A DNA stretch of 64,000 nt, from contig NC_071671.1 in the NCBI RefSeq assembly GCF_028554725.1, positions 44,610,501-44,674,500 of the forward strand, read 5' to 3'. Origin of the DNA: Zeugodacus cucurbitae. Taxonomy: Eukaryota > Arthropoda > Insecta > Diptera > Tephritidae. A model generated the notes under the pieces. It saw only the letters and a program-made list of their open reading frames with translations, had not been told where the DNA came from and searched no databases. Position numbers and translations under genes: made by a program. This document shows, piece by piece, positions 1 to 11,100 of this stretch (the first letter of the stretch is position 1; every line of letters begins with the position of its first letter).

Positions 1-136
1 GTCATCGAAGCGCTCTGCCGATCAGCAGAAGGGATCAACAGAAGCAGAACAAAACAGCAAGTGCACAACAACAATACAGCAGACAATAGCAAGCAAGCAG
101 GTACCAGCAAACGAGCGGACACCAAAGGGAAAAACA
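1..136 (+). promoter_or_regulatory. LINE 5' UTR / probable internal promoter
   Basis: This leader is A- and CAG-rich and precedes the ORF1 ATG, which sits in the context AAAACAATG. Jockey-clade elements usually carry an internal pol II promoter with an initiator at the very first bases and a downstream promoter element about 30 bases later. Here TCAT lies at 2-5 and GGATC at 32-36, close to but not exactly at the canonical spacing. Promoter function is inferred from the family. Confidence 0.4.
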
Positions 137-1372
137 ATGCAAGGTGAGCATGTACCAAAAAGAAAAACACCATCTGTACAGATTGGTATTGACCGCTATG
201 CCAATATTAAAAGGAAATCAAGTCCTTTAAAGTCAGCGGTCAATTCCAAAAAATTCCAACCAGCCACGCTTGATACAAATAAGCCAGGAACTCTAAATGG
301 CAACAGATTTGCCATACTAAGCAATGGATCGAACGACGATGCGAAGGGTACCACCACAGTCGTGAATGCCAAGCCGCCGCCAATATATTTGCGAGAGCGT
401 AGCTCTAATGTACTTGTTGCGAAACTAAGTGAAATTGTAGGTACTAACAATTTTCATATAGTGCCTTTGAAAAAAGGCAATATAGATGAAACTAAAATAC
501 AGTCCTACACTGAGAAAAGTTTTATGGATATAGTGAAATTTTTGTCAAATAACAATAAAAACTATTATTCTTATCAACTGAAGAGCTCGAAAGGCCTAGT
601 TGTTGTTGTAAAAGGCATAGAGTCTTCGGTAGAGTCTAATGATGTCAAAGAAGCCCTTGAAGAATGCGGCTTTGAAATTAAAAATGTAGTAAATATTTTC
701 AATAGAAATAAGGTACCACAACCAATGTTTAAAGTCGAATTGCTGCCAAACTCTAACCCAATTAAAAGGAATGAAACCCATCCAATATACAACTTAAAAT
801 ATTTGTTACATCGTAGAATTACCGTAGAAGAACCTCATAAAAGAAATGGTCCGGTACAATGCACCAACTGCCAAGAGTATGGGCATACCAAGTCCTATTG
901 CACTCTACGCAGTGTTTGTGTGGTATGTGGTGATTTACACCCAACATCAAAATGTACTCTTAAAAAAGAGGATACAAATAAAAAATGCAGTAATTGTGGA
1001 GGAAATCACACTGCTAACTACAGAGGCTGCCCTGTATATAAAGACTTAAAATCAAAATTATCGCTGGGAATTCAAGCTCGTCGTAACCAAATGATGAATA
1101 TCCCTCGTAACGAAAATATAGTAGTTACAGACCAGAGTTCGAAACCTGGTAATTCTAAGAATAGTCTTATCCAAGGAAGCTATGCAAATGTGCTAAAAGG
1201 CAGCGTTGTGCAAATGCAACAACCCCAAAATCCACCTAATGGAGGTATTGAAAATATGATCCTAAACCTTACTCAATGTATGACACAATTTATGTCTAGC
1301 ATACAAAACATGATCCAAGATTTAATCAAATCACAAAATCAAATGCTACAGACCTTATTATCTAAAAAATGA
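137..1372 (+). CDS. ORF1 gag-like nucleic-acid-binding protein of jockey-type LINE
   Basis: This 411-residue protein is expected to coat the LINE RNA and take it to the nucleus as a ribonucleoprotein. The N-terminal third is basic and low in complexity. A PRE/RRM-like region follows around residues 145-240 and runs into three Cys-His knuckles at residues 242-298: CTNCQEYGHTKSYC, CVVCGDLHPTSKC and a CX2CX3HX6C type beginning CSNCGGNH. The C-terminal tail is rich in Gln and Met with a possible short coiled coil. The arrangement and length match jockey-clade Gag. The start is an ATG in a good fly context (ACAATG). The stop TGA overlaps the ORF2 ATG as ATGA. No frameshift or internal stop is seen. 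Confidence 0.88.
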   Translation: MQGEHVPKRKTPSVQIGIDRYANIKRKSSPLKSAVNSKKFQPATLDTNKPGTLNGNRFAILSNGSNDDAKGTTTVVNAKPPPIYLRERSSNVLVAKLSEIVGTNNFHIVPLKKGNIDETKIQSYTEKSFMDIVKFLSNNNKNYYSYQLKSSKGLVVVVKGIESSVESNDVKEALEECGFEIKNVVNIFNRNKVPQPMFKVELLPNSNPIKRNETHPIYNLKYLLHRRITVEEPHKRNGPVQCTNCQEYGHTKSYCTLRSVCVVCGDLHPTSKCTLKKEDTNKKCSNCGGNHTANYRGCPVYKDLKSKLSLGIQARRNQMMNIPRNENIVVTDQSSKPGNSKNSLIQGSYANVLKGSVVQMQQPQNPPNGGIENMILNLTQCMTQFMSSIQNMIQDLIKSQNQMLQTLLSKK

Positions 1373-4029
1373 GTATACTAAATATTTGTTTATGGAATGC
1401 CAATGGTATAAACCAACACAAACTGGAGATAATACAATTTCTGACTGAAAAAAGCATAGATGTTATGCTGCTATCAGAAACTCATTTAACAAATAAGAAC
1501 AATTTCTTTATACCGGGATATAGACTTCATGCTACAAATCATCCAGATGGAAAGGCGCACGGTGGAACAGCAGTATTGGTTAGAAATCGGTTAAGCCACC
1601 ACGCTTTAGAACCGCATGCTACAGCTCAGTTACAAGCTACAACAATATCTTTGAAAAATCGGGGTGCTGACCTTAATCTAACTGCTATATATTGTCCACC
1701 TCGCTTTAAAATTACAGATTGCGAATTTAAAGACTTTTTTGGAACGCTAGGTCCAAGATTTCTAGCAGGTGGAGATTACAATGCAAAACACATGTACTGG
1801 GGCTCACGTCTTATTAATCCGAAAGGACGGCAGCTGTACTACACTATTATAAATAAGCACAATAACCTTGACATAATATCTCCTGGTAAGCCGACATACT
1901 GGCCCAGTGATAGAAACAAAATACCAGACTTAATAGATTTTGCTGTAGTCAAAAACATAGTTAGATCGCTAATAACAGTAGATACATGTACTGACTTATC
2001 TTCTGATCATTCTCCTGTACTAATAAAGTTATGCGAACAGCCCATGATAGTTGAGCCGAAAGTTTCTCTAACAACTCATAAAACTAACTGGTTGAAATAT
2101 AGAAAATATATCAGTAGCCACATTAACATAGATTTAAAAATAAATACAGGAAGAGATATTGATAACAGTATAGAAGAATTTAATGATGTAGTAACTAATG
2201 CAGCTGTCTTGGCAACACCAAAAAGAAAAATTAAGGTTTTTAGAAACATGACTAATAATGAAATAGAAAAGCTTGTGAACGAAAAAAGGCGAGCTAGACG
2301 CGAATGGCAGATACATCGCTCTCCTTCTACTCAGCTTCAACTGAAATCTGCTGTACGTAAGTTAAAAAAAGCGCTTAAACGCGAGGAAGAATACAGCACT
2401 GAAAATTATATAAAGAAACTGTGTCCAAATTCTACCAAGCAAAACTCTCTTTGGAAAGCCCAAAAGTCTTTTAAGCCACCGGTAGATTCCAACATGCCTA
2501 TAAGACAGTCAAATGGTAATTGGGCACGAAGTGACGAAGATAAGGCAAATTGTTTTGCAAATCACCTAGAAAAGGTATTTCAATCAAATTGCCCAAAGAA
2601 CAATTTTAAGTTGCCAATCATCCACAATACCACAAACGAATCACTTGGGTCTATTAAGACTTCAACTACTGAAATTGTTAGTATCATAAAAGAGCTTAAT
2701 CCAAGAAAATCGTCAGGCCACGATAATATTACTCCAAAAATGCTAATTGAGTTACCAAATATTGCTTCAACAGTGCTCTCCTTGCTCTTTAATGCAATTT
2801 TTAGTTTCGGATACTATCCTATTTCATGGAAAAAGTCGCAGATAATCATGATAGATAAACCGGGAAAAGACCTGACACAGCCGTCTTCATACAGACCAAT
2901 CAGTCTTCTACCCTGTCTTTCTAAAATATTTGAAAAAGTGTTACTATCAAAGATGTCTCCTTTCCTTCATGAAAATAGGGTAATACCAACGCACCAATTC
3001 GGTTTTCGTGCACAACATGGCACTGTAGAGCAAGTAAATAGAATAACTAACGAAATTAGGAAGGCATTCGAACATAGAGAGTACTGTTCTGCTATATTTC
3101 TAGATGTGGCTCAGGCGTTTGATAAAGTGTGGCATGAAGGACTTTTGTATAAGATTAAAAAAATTTTACCTTTCCAATTGCATAAAACCTTGGAGTCCTA
3201 TTTAAAAAATAGAAAATTTGCTGTAAAAGTAGGTGATTTTATATCTAATGAACGTTCAATAAGGGCTGGAGTACCACAGGGCAGTGTTTTAGGCCCAACT
3301 CTATACATCATATATACAGCTGATCTTCCAACTGCTAATAATGTTTTGACATCAACTTTTGCGGATGACACAGCTTTAGTGAGTCGTAACAAATGCCCCA
3401 TTATAGCATCAAGAATATTGGCGAACCACTTAAGTTCTGTCGAAGAATGGCTAGCAAACTGGCGTATAAATGTGAATGAACAAAAGTGCAAGCACGTTAC
3501 ATTTTCTCTAAGACCAAAAATGTGTCCGGCAGTAAAAATAAACAATATTTTGGTGCCCCAAGCGAATGAAGTTACCTATCTTGGTATTCACCTAGATAGA
3601 AGGCTTACGTGGAGAAAACATATATCTAGTAAAATAACGTGCATGAAGATAAGAGCTGCAAATTTAAATTGGCTTTTAAATAAAAACTCTAAACTTAGCT
3701 TAGACAACAAAGTGCTTTTATACAATGCGGTTATAAAGCCGATTTGGATGTATGGCATTCAACTGTGGGGTACGACCTGTGCAACTAATATTGATATAAT
3801 ACAAAGGTTCCAATCGAAAATGCTTAGATCAATCACGTGCTCACCATGGTACATGCGCAATGAAAATATCCATAAAGATCTTGGTATCCCTATGGTAAAG
3901 AAAGAAGTAGAGGACAGCAGATTGAAATATATATCTAAACTCCGAGATCACCCAAACCCATTGGCTAATGCTTTAGTACATTCCTGCGATCAAACACGCC
4001 TAAAAAGAAGGGATATGCCTGCGTACTAA
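1369..4029 (+). CDS. ORF2 endonuclease-reverse transcriptase of jockey-type LINE
   Basis: This 886-residue polyprotein nicks target DNA and copies the LINE RNA in place. The APE-type endonuclease occupies residues 1-235, with WNANGI near residue 9, catalytic Glu37 in LLSETHL, Asp136 in GGDYNAK and Asp213-His214 in SSDHSP. Reverse transcriptase occupies about residues 480-770: YRPISLLP near 507, HQFGFRAQHGT, FLDVAQAFDKVWH (motif A), GVPQGSVLGP, the catalytic FADD at 664-667, and the downstream VTYLGIHLD motif. No RNase H motif was recognised. The length fits the jockey clade. Its ATG overlaps the ORF1 stop (ATGA), suggesting translation by termination-reinitiation. All catalytic residues I looked for are present and the frame is uninterrupted. 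Confidence 0.92.
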   Translation: MSILNICLWNANGINQHKLEIIQFLTEKSIDVMLLSETHLTNKNNFFIPGYRLHATNHPDGKAHGGTAVLVRNRLSHHALEPHATAQLQATTISLKNRGADLNLTAIYCPPRFKITDCEFKDFFGTLGPRFLAGGDYNAKHMYWGSRLINPKGRQLYYTIINKHNNLDIISPGKPTYWPSDRNKIPDLIDFAVVKNIVRSLITVDTCTDLSSDHSPVLIKLCEQPMIVEPKVSLTTHKTNWLKYRKYISSHINIDLKINTGRDIDNSIEEFNDVVTNAAVLATPKRKIKVFRNMTNNEIEKLVNEKRRARREWQIHRSPSTQLQLKSAVRKLKKALKREEEYSTENYIKKLCPNSTKQNSLWKAQKSFKPPVDSNMPIRQSNGNWARSDEDKANCFANHLEKVFQSNCPKNNFKLPIIHNTTNESLGSIKTSTTEIVSIIKELNPRKSSGHDNITPKMLIELPNIASTVLSLLFNAIFSFGYYPISWKKSQIIMIDKPGKDLTQPSSYRPISLLPCLSKIFEKVLLSKMSPFLHENRVIPTHQFGFRAQHGTVEQVNRITNEIRKAFEHREYCSAIFLDVAQAFDKVWHEGLLYKIKKILPFQLHKTLESYLKNRKFAVKVGDFISNERSIRAGVPQGSVLGPTLYIIYTADLPTANNVLTSTFADDTALVSRNKCPIIASRILANHLSSVEEWLANWRINVNEQKCKHVTFSLRPKMCPAVKINNILVPQANEVTYLGIHLDRRLTWRKHISSKITCMKIRAANLNWLLNKNSKLSLDNKVLLYNAVIKPIWMYGIQLWGTTCATNIDIIQRFQSKMLRSITCSPWYMRNENIHKDLGIPMVKKEVEDSRLKYISKLRDHPNPLANALVHSCDQTRLKRRDMPAY

Positions 4030-4175
4030 AGAGCAACGTTTCACCAATACAGCTCAATCACTTGGTTGAGCTTGTCTAGCTTTTAAATAGATTTAAGATT
4101 TTATAACTTGTTGTTAGGCTTAAAAACAAGCAGATTCAATAAATAAGGAAATATTGGAAAAAAAAAAAAAAAAAA
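4030..4175 (+). terminator. LINE 3' UTR, polyadenylation signal and poly(A) tail
   Basis: This AT-rich tail follows the ORF2 stop. AATAAA lies at 4138-4143, about 15 bases before an 18-A run at 4158-4175, which marks the end of the inserted cDNA. A long pure A-run normally erodes with age, so this copy is probably young. Confidence 0.75.
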
Positions 4176-4379
4176 CTACATGAACATAGAAGGCAATATT
4201 TTCAACTAGTTATAAAACGAAATCAACAGTATTTGGAAAATAAATATTCGCCACCTATTTAAGAACTGTAAATCAATGAAAGTAATAAGATAACTTTTAA
4301 TTTAATAGACTAAATATTTTTAAGTATCCATATTATTACATTAATGATATTTTATTCAAGAAAGAGTTTGGCAAATTGA

Positions 4380-5130
4380 ATTGGAATGAAATTTGGTTCG
4401 AAGATGGGCGTAATCGGGCCACTGCCACCACAAAATGGCAATAACCGAAAACATATAAAAAGCTATAACTCAGCCATAAATTAAGCTAATGAAGTAAAAT
4501 TTGGTATGAAGGATCGCACTATGAAGGGGCATATTTGGATGCAATTTTTTTGGTGAAGTGGGCGTGGCCCGCCCCCTACTAAGTTTTTTGTACATATTTC
4601 GCAAACTACTAAAGCTATGTCAAGCAAACTTTCTAGAGTCATTTCTTTTAGGTACTACCTTATACAGTCCAAAAATGGAGGCAATCGGGTTATAACCACC
4701 TCCCATACAAAGGTTATGTTGAAAACTACTAAAAATTATCTAATTCAGCGAGGAAAACCATGAATAGTTTACTTTACAATATATAAAGTTAGTACTAGTG
4801 AAGATATCGGAACAGAACTTTGCTCAAATACTGCATTTATAGTGTGACACCCCACTTCTCAAAATCGTCCAAATCGGTCCATAAGTTTTCAAGACCCTAT
4901 ATATCGAAAATGAGGACCTCAGTAGTTCTAATAAATTTTTTACCGAAATTATAGTTAAGTCTTTCAGATATTTTGAAGAAATTTAGAGGGAATATGTTTC
5001 TTCTAATAATGTGTGAAATCGGGTATAACTTCATCTATCTCCCATATACTTAATATTAGGGTTTTCAAACTTTCAATGGACTTTATACCATATATATGCT
5101 GAATATGTGATTCAAATTGTTTGTTATTGC
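4380..5130 (+). repeat. Repeat T, partial forward copy
   Basis: This sequence aligns by eye with the internal part of the full-length copies at 35.6 and 58.6 kb: GAAGATGGGCGTAATCGG, the ACAAAATGGC block, AAGGATCGCACTATGAAGGG, GGCGTGGCCCGCC, and the later TTTACTTTACAATATATAAA and AACTTTCAATGGACTTTAT blocks. The terminal ATACTCTCGCAAC end and the CCGAACTTAGCC end are missing or too decayed to place. No open frame is present. It lies about 200 bp after the LINE tail. Confidence 0.75.
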
Positions 5131-5249
5131 CACCTAACTTAAATTCAACTAATTGATCAAATATATGCAGTGCCATAATAAAATTAATATTCGTATAAAA
5201 GGACAGGTGTTTGAGAAAAGTAAAATATTTTCGATAATTTAAAAAATTT

Positions 5250-7660
5250 TATTGCCACACTCTTCAAATACCTCAAACAATCATGTTGTGAGTTTTACGT
5301 ATTTGCTAAATAATGGTTATATACGATATGAATAGAAAACTGTTGAATGCACACCCTTATTGCACAATATTTCTTTAACATATAATAAATACTACAAGTG
5401 TATTTTTAAAACCAAAAATGTTTACTAAATATTCACACAGGCTCAAGTGAATGAGGTAATCACCTAACAAAGTTACACATTTTATGCAAATAATTCTTAT
5501 TTTTTCCAAAAACAACGAAAAAATGCGCAAATAGGTTGTCTTAATACATTCCATAATGCAAAAACACATGACTGCATAATAAATATAATGCATACAAGTG
5601 TTACAGTGAGTACCTGATATATGTATGTATGTATGAATATGTATGTCTGCTTGTATGTAAATATGTAGTATGTGCATGCCAATCTAAGTGCCCACATAAT
5701 TAATGTAAAACTATTCGCATAAATTTTCAAATGCCGCACAGCAACCACAGCATAAATACCAATGTGGCGGGGCATATACATATACATACAAATGCAATGA
5801 AACACGGCTGCCATACAAATACAAGTTCCTCCAGCCAGCGTGTAGCAGCTGCCAAGTCAAGTAACGTAAATATTTACTGTAAATAGCAACAGCAGCAGTC
5901 GTGGCAACATAAAAATCGCTGCTGTAAACAACAATAACATTGCATATTCAAAGAAAAATCGAAAGGAGTGCCACTTTCCATTTAATATAGCCGTATATGA
6001 CGCGCTGCTGCAAGCCACATACAGACATACGTATTTACTTGCACCTGCTGTGTGTATTTGTATGGAAGCGCGCTAAAACAAACTTGTGAAAAACAAGGCT
6101 TATATGCGAGTACTTCTTGCCACAAAAGGAAATTCATCATCTACCACATGTGCAGACCCAGGCCATAAAGCATAGCAACAAAAATGCAGACATGCATACA
6201 AACACACAATCTAACTCAATGTATGTATGTTTGTATTTCCCAGCGTGTGGAGACATCATCAAGCAATCGCCATTCATACATCCAGTTATCTCTGCTGCCT
6301 TGTTGAAGGCGAGAGTGAAGGCAAACGTCAACGTAATAAGGCTGCTTGCGGTACAGTCAATAACAACAATAGCAGCGGCAAAAACAACAACAGCAACAAG
6401 TTGCATCTCAACAACCATGAGTAGCATCACAAGCAGAGTTGTCTGTGTTTGCAATAAGTACTTTTTCGTATAATGTAATCATTAGCATCATCATTATCGA
6501 CCTCGGTTAGCACACGTGCGATTATTATTATCTTGAGCAGCAGCCAGCTGCCTTCGTGTTGTTGGCTGCATTGCACAGGTGGCGCAACAAACAGATAAGT
6601 TGCAGCATTAAACGGGGCTCTGAGATTGTATTTAATTGTTTTGTAATAATAAGTAAAATTATTTGCTTTAAGGAGCTACTGGGGCGAGCTTTATCATCAT
6701 TTGAATTGTTGTGAAGATGTTCTCCAGTTACAAAGTGATCAGCAAAAAGTATTAATTGATTCGACAACCGAGCCTTTGTGTTTTTACGTCTACGAGTTTT
6801 AATCATATCTAGCGATGAAGAAGCTAATGTTTAACTATGGAGGCTCATGCATGAACGTATGCTTTCTGGATTACCACGAAGTCTATAGGATCTATATAAG
6901 GCCTGACAAAGAGCTAAATCCATATGAAACTAAAGGTCTTAAGATCTGTACTTTACACTGGATATCCAGTCTTAGGGACTGTAGACCTTATTAGCGATGT
7001 AGAGTTTAATATGATGTAATATGTTTAGTATTAATGTACTACATTTATGAGATCTCAATTGTCACACACGAAGTACAGAAAACTTGTGTAAATTCAGAGC
7101 CATTCTTTCACTTGTCGCATTTTCATTCCACACTGTTTATTCAGTCTTATCAGTCTAGCTACTGTAGACCTTATTGATAAAAGTTCAACAAAAAGTTTAA
7201 GAACGATAGCTGTAGTAAATTTATCAAAAGTTGGGTCTCTATTATACAAACCATAATCCGGTAAAATTGTATAAATTCGAAGCAAATCAAATAAGTCCTC
7301 CATTCCTCTTTTCCATTTAAAATCTGGTATGAGTGGCCAAATCTCATTAAGGATAGCTCCAGGTGCATCGGTTCATACCAGTTCATTGTAAATTGATTGC
7401 TCAGAGTTTTCGAAAATCGTCGGACGAATACAATTTTCTCTAATCAAGTAATAATGTTAAAATAGTTGATACTGTTGTTGTAGTAGAATTGTAAACTATT
7501 CATAAATCATCATAAGAAATGGTGACGAGTTTACAGTTCGTGGACGATCAATAGTCGGGTCCTTCAGGTTACGTACTACAGAACCTGTGTATATTGTCAC
7601 CCTACTCACCTTGTGATTACTAGCCGAAAATACCAAAAAAGGATTAATAACGAATTATAA
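5250..7660. other. Non-coding AT-rich stretch, no gene seen
   Basis: ATGT/TACA simple-repeat patches occur around 5620-5680, and CAG/CAA-rich sequence occurs at 5880-6430 and 6540-6780. Open frames here are low-complexity translations of these repeats and show no domain. No splice-like coding exon, tRNA or transposon end was recognised. Confidence 0.5.
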
Positions 7661-7669
7661 GTTATAAGA

Positions 7670-7775
7670 TTACAAATTCGGTTTACTTCACGGTGATAAA
7701 TATATATAAATAGGTAAGTATATAAATAGTAATTTTTAAGTTTACAAATTCGGTTTACACTAGGTAAGTATATAA
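7670..7775. repeat. Imperfect direct repeat, about 70-bp period
   Basis: The words ACAAATTCGGTTTAC and TAGGTAAGTATATAAA each occur twice, roughly 70 bases and 57 bases apart, forming two imperfect units. The first unit contains an extra TTCACGGTGATAAATAT segment. The class of element is unknown. Confidence 0.6.
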
Positions 7776-7944
7776 AATTGGAAACGAGTACGTATGAAAA
7801 ATCAAAGCGTATGCAGCGACCACGGACGGCACGGTGTGTCTTCGACTGAACTCGGCGACAGACTGGTGTGTGAGCGGTCTGGCCTTGACCTAGTAAGGCA
7901 AAAAAGGGCAATCAGCGCGATCGCTCCTAATTCTTTTTGTTCCT

Positions 7945-8110
7945 TTTGGGGTGGTGTTCTTATGTGTGGTGTAGGCGTGGTATATTGATGTGGAAGTTAA
8001 GTGGTGATGTGATGATGTGGGGAGTGTGGTGAATGTGCCGTGTCAGTGTTGTGTGGTTGAGTGAAAATGTGGTGTGATGGTGTATTGGTGTGTTGGGTTG
8101 AGGGTGCTAA
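7945..8110. repeat. GT-rich strand-asymmetric segment
   Basis: For about 165 bases the plus strand is almost free of C and consists of variants of TGTGGTG, GATGTG and GTGTTG. It resembles a degenerate minisatellite. No coding potential is seen across it. Confidence 0.5.
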
Positions 8111-8114
8111 GACT

Positions 8115-11100
8115 CATTTAGACAGAACCAAAGGCTGTGAATACTGTGGAATTGATTGCTTGTTACTTTTTCCTTATACGTAATGAAGATATTTTTATCA
8201 CGATGACCTCGAGACATGGATATTAATTCCTTTTTTTTCATAAAAATTTTTAATTTGTCTGAGGTCAACTATAGAACCTGGTGTCTTCGCTTAATTACCA
8301 TAAGCAAAAATAGGCATGCTTTGCATTTCGTACCTATCATTTAAGATATGTAGGTTACGTTTTATTCTACGTTTGATTTTCAAGAAGACGATCACACTTG
8401 AACTTTTACTACTAACCCGTCTTCTTCCAAACAATTTCTACAACTGACATTTATTAAGATTTTTAAACTTATCACGAGGACGTCAATTGAAATTAAATTC
8501 TAGGATTACAGAACTGTGTTAAGAGCGAAGAGCTCACTAGATCTCTTATGATTTACCTCGCACCAGAAGAATCTTGAGACTGCGATAGTGCTAGTAGTTG
8601 ACCAGAGCTCACCAAACGCACGTGAGACCCAGTCATCGATTGAGAAAATGCACGAAGACAACGGAGCTGCGACCTATTCCCATTTTACTTAGAGTGGGAA
8701 TGAGGTGCCTTTCATATCAACAAAATAGAAGCTATCATCGCTCAGCGGTTGTCAGCAATGATAAATTGAAGCATATTTCTAGCAGCAAGTCATCACAATG
8801 ACAACCTTCATCATATGCAGTTAATTTTCAATGGCGGAGTAACAAAAGTCCCACAATGTTGCTGTTGTTGTTGCAGATGAAGCCAGTTAGCATCAATAAT
8901 GATCGACTCAACCGCGAAAGCACAGACAAACATGATGATGTCTTCTGGCTTTGAGCCAAAATGTATGGATTTATTGGAAAACTCATCGTTTTTGTTTGTG
9001 CTTTTCAGCATTTGCCACTGTTTGTAGTTTTCACTTGTTTCTCTTTCGTTTAATTTACCATAAATGGTACGAGTGTTGTTGTGTATGTCGGTTGCTCAGC
9101 CATTAGACACATGTTGCGGTCGATTGCGGTGTAACATTCGATCATTTGCTCATTCATTCAATCAGTGAATTAGTCAGTCAGTCGGTTGGGCAGAGTGCCA
9201 GTCATTGAGTCAACGGCGTAAACCACAATTCGAAACGCGCTAAATGCTCAACACACGTGTGCGTGTAATTATAAATGCTTACACATTAGCCGCTTGTAAG
9301 TACCACTGGAACACTCGAACCAACTTCGTTTGGCACGAAGCTCTGCGCATGCTTGCATGCAAGTTGTTGTGAACATTTGTTTGTATGTATGTTTGTAGGT
9401 CAGCAACATCGATGCTATCGCCAAGTATTCGCCGGTGGTCGGTCGACTACCAAGTCAGCTGCCTACTGCGCCATCACAGAGATAATGAGCCAGCCACTTT
9501 TCCTTTCGACACGAGGACACAAGCTTTAATATTTTAATTGGAAATCTCCGTGGATTGGCACAGTTATTGTATTAATTGCTGAATGAATTTGAAAATAATT
9601 TTTGGAAAATTATAAAATTTTGATCACAGATTAAAAATTATTAAAAAATTTCCTCACAGTGATAGCCATTGAGAAAATGGAATTTTTCTGACGAAATGAG
9701 TTAGGTTGGATGTTAAAAAACCCACTGGCCGCAACCAGTCCTCATTAGATTTTGTATTCCAAGTGAGACCCAGACATTCAATAACTCGGCAGGTTGGCTG
9801 GGTTCCAATTACTTTTAGATTGATATACTGGTGACCGTGAATGATAACCGAAGCAGTTCTCCAGCTAAAAGCTCAGAATCCTTACATTTCACCATCCCCA
9901 CGCTTTATCCGTATCCTATCAATTCCATCTCAGAAAACCAAGGGGATGATGACATCTACAATATAGCTCAATACAATAGACTTTGCTAAAAGAAGAAGTC
10001 TTTTGATTTGTCCACCATCCACACTAGCCCACAGTAATTTTGTAATACGCGCTATATTGGGAATGTTCCAACGTCTGAGGTACCCGTTCGCCCGGAAAAC
10101 CAATATACAGAGATAGAAAGGAGTAATCGCCAAAAATTCAGAAAAATCGAGACTCAATAATGAAATAGCAGGTCAGTTTTTGCAACGAATCATTGAAAAA
10201 AGTAATACCTAAGAAAAAATTTTAAAAGGGAGTAGTTGTCATCCAAGTTAATACTTCATAAGTCATGCTTCTTCGCTCAAGTTAATACATCTTAGTAAAT
10301 AACTAAGTTGTCCAAGACGGCGAATTGAATGAATCCCTAAGTAGTATAAAGGGTCAGGTCAGTGATAACTGAAAACGCATGTGTTTATGAGTCCTTTTTA
10401 AGATATTTTGAGACGTCAGCGATACTCTTAAGAGTAAAATACATATATGTTAAAATTACGTTGTATAGGGCCCCAGTTATGTAACTGGTATAAGTGTCAT
10501 TTAATGATATACACGAAACATAAACACATTTGACCACAGCACACAGCTCCCAAAAGATTTTATTTCCTTTTAATATAATGTTTTTTCGATTAATGTTTTT
10601 TACCTCTACACTTCTGTATGCGTCTGTGCACCTGTGCATGGTGATATGATCGAAAGCTCAATGCCAGACAACATAACTCGTCCGTCGTCAATGCCAAGCG
10701 ATAATAACGTTAATAACTGTAATAATGATATTCGTTGGAAAATCGATTAATAATGAAAAAAAAACAATTGAGCATCCCACCAGCATTGCATTCCATTGTG
10801 TGCGTGAAACAACGAGAAATAAGTCGTTGAACTGGATTTATGTGGGTTACATTGCCATGCTACTTTGCCGGCCAGCATAATTTGTACACTCACCTACTCA
10901 TGTTTGCACAGTGGTCTTGAGCACCGGCTGATTTTGCAAATTGTGTTATTTCATATACTTTTAAGAGGGCGGAAATTTTTAATATACAAAGCCAACAGTT
11001 GATAACTGCAAAACTGCGACGGTTATATAACAAGAAAAGCTCAATATAGTTTTATTATCAGAGGGCCACTCTTAGATCTTGATTCCCAAATACTCGAGAC

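Larger units (their letters stand above)
1..4175 (+). mobile_element. Full-length jockey-clade non-LTR retrotransposon
   Basis: This is a target-primed LINE that appears complete: a 136-bp 5' leader, a gag-like ORF1, an endonuclease/reverse-transcriptase ORF2, a 130-bp 3' UTR with AATAAA at 4138-4143, and an uninterrupted run of 18 A from 4158. Both ORFs are open, so no decay is visible. The order gag with three zinc knuckles, then APE-type EN, then RT without an obvious RNase H domain is typical of the jockey clade. The window opens at or very near the element's 5' end, so the upstream target-site duplication cannot be seen. The intact frames and the clean poly(A) suggest a recent insertion and possible competence for mobility; this is inference. 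Confidence 0.88.

Noticed and set aside
1..4175. LTR retrotransposon or retrovirus-like element
   Set aside because: No LTRs, protease, RNase H or integrase; APE endonuclease plus RT and a poly(A) tail make it a LINE.
6117..6473. 118-codon frame on plus, 105-codon on minus
   Set aside because: Overlapping frames on both strands of a CAACAG-rich patch; no domain.
9930..10157. 75-codon minus frame with hydrophobic segments
   Set aside because: Slight resemblance to a LINE tail but no diagnostic motif; too weak to call.
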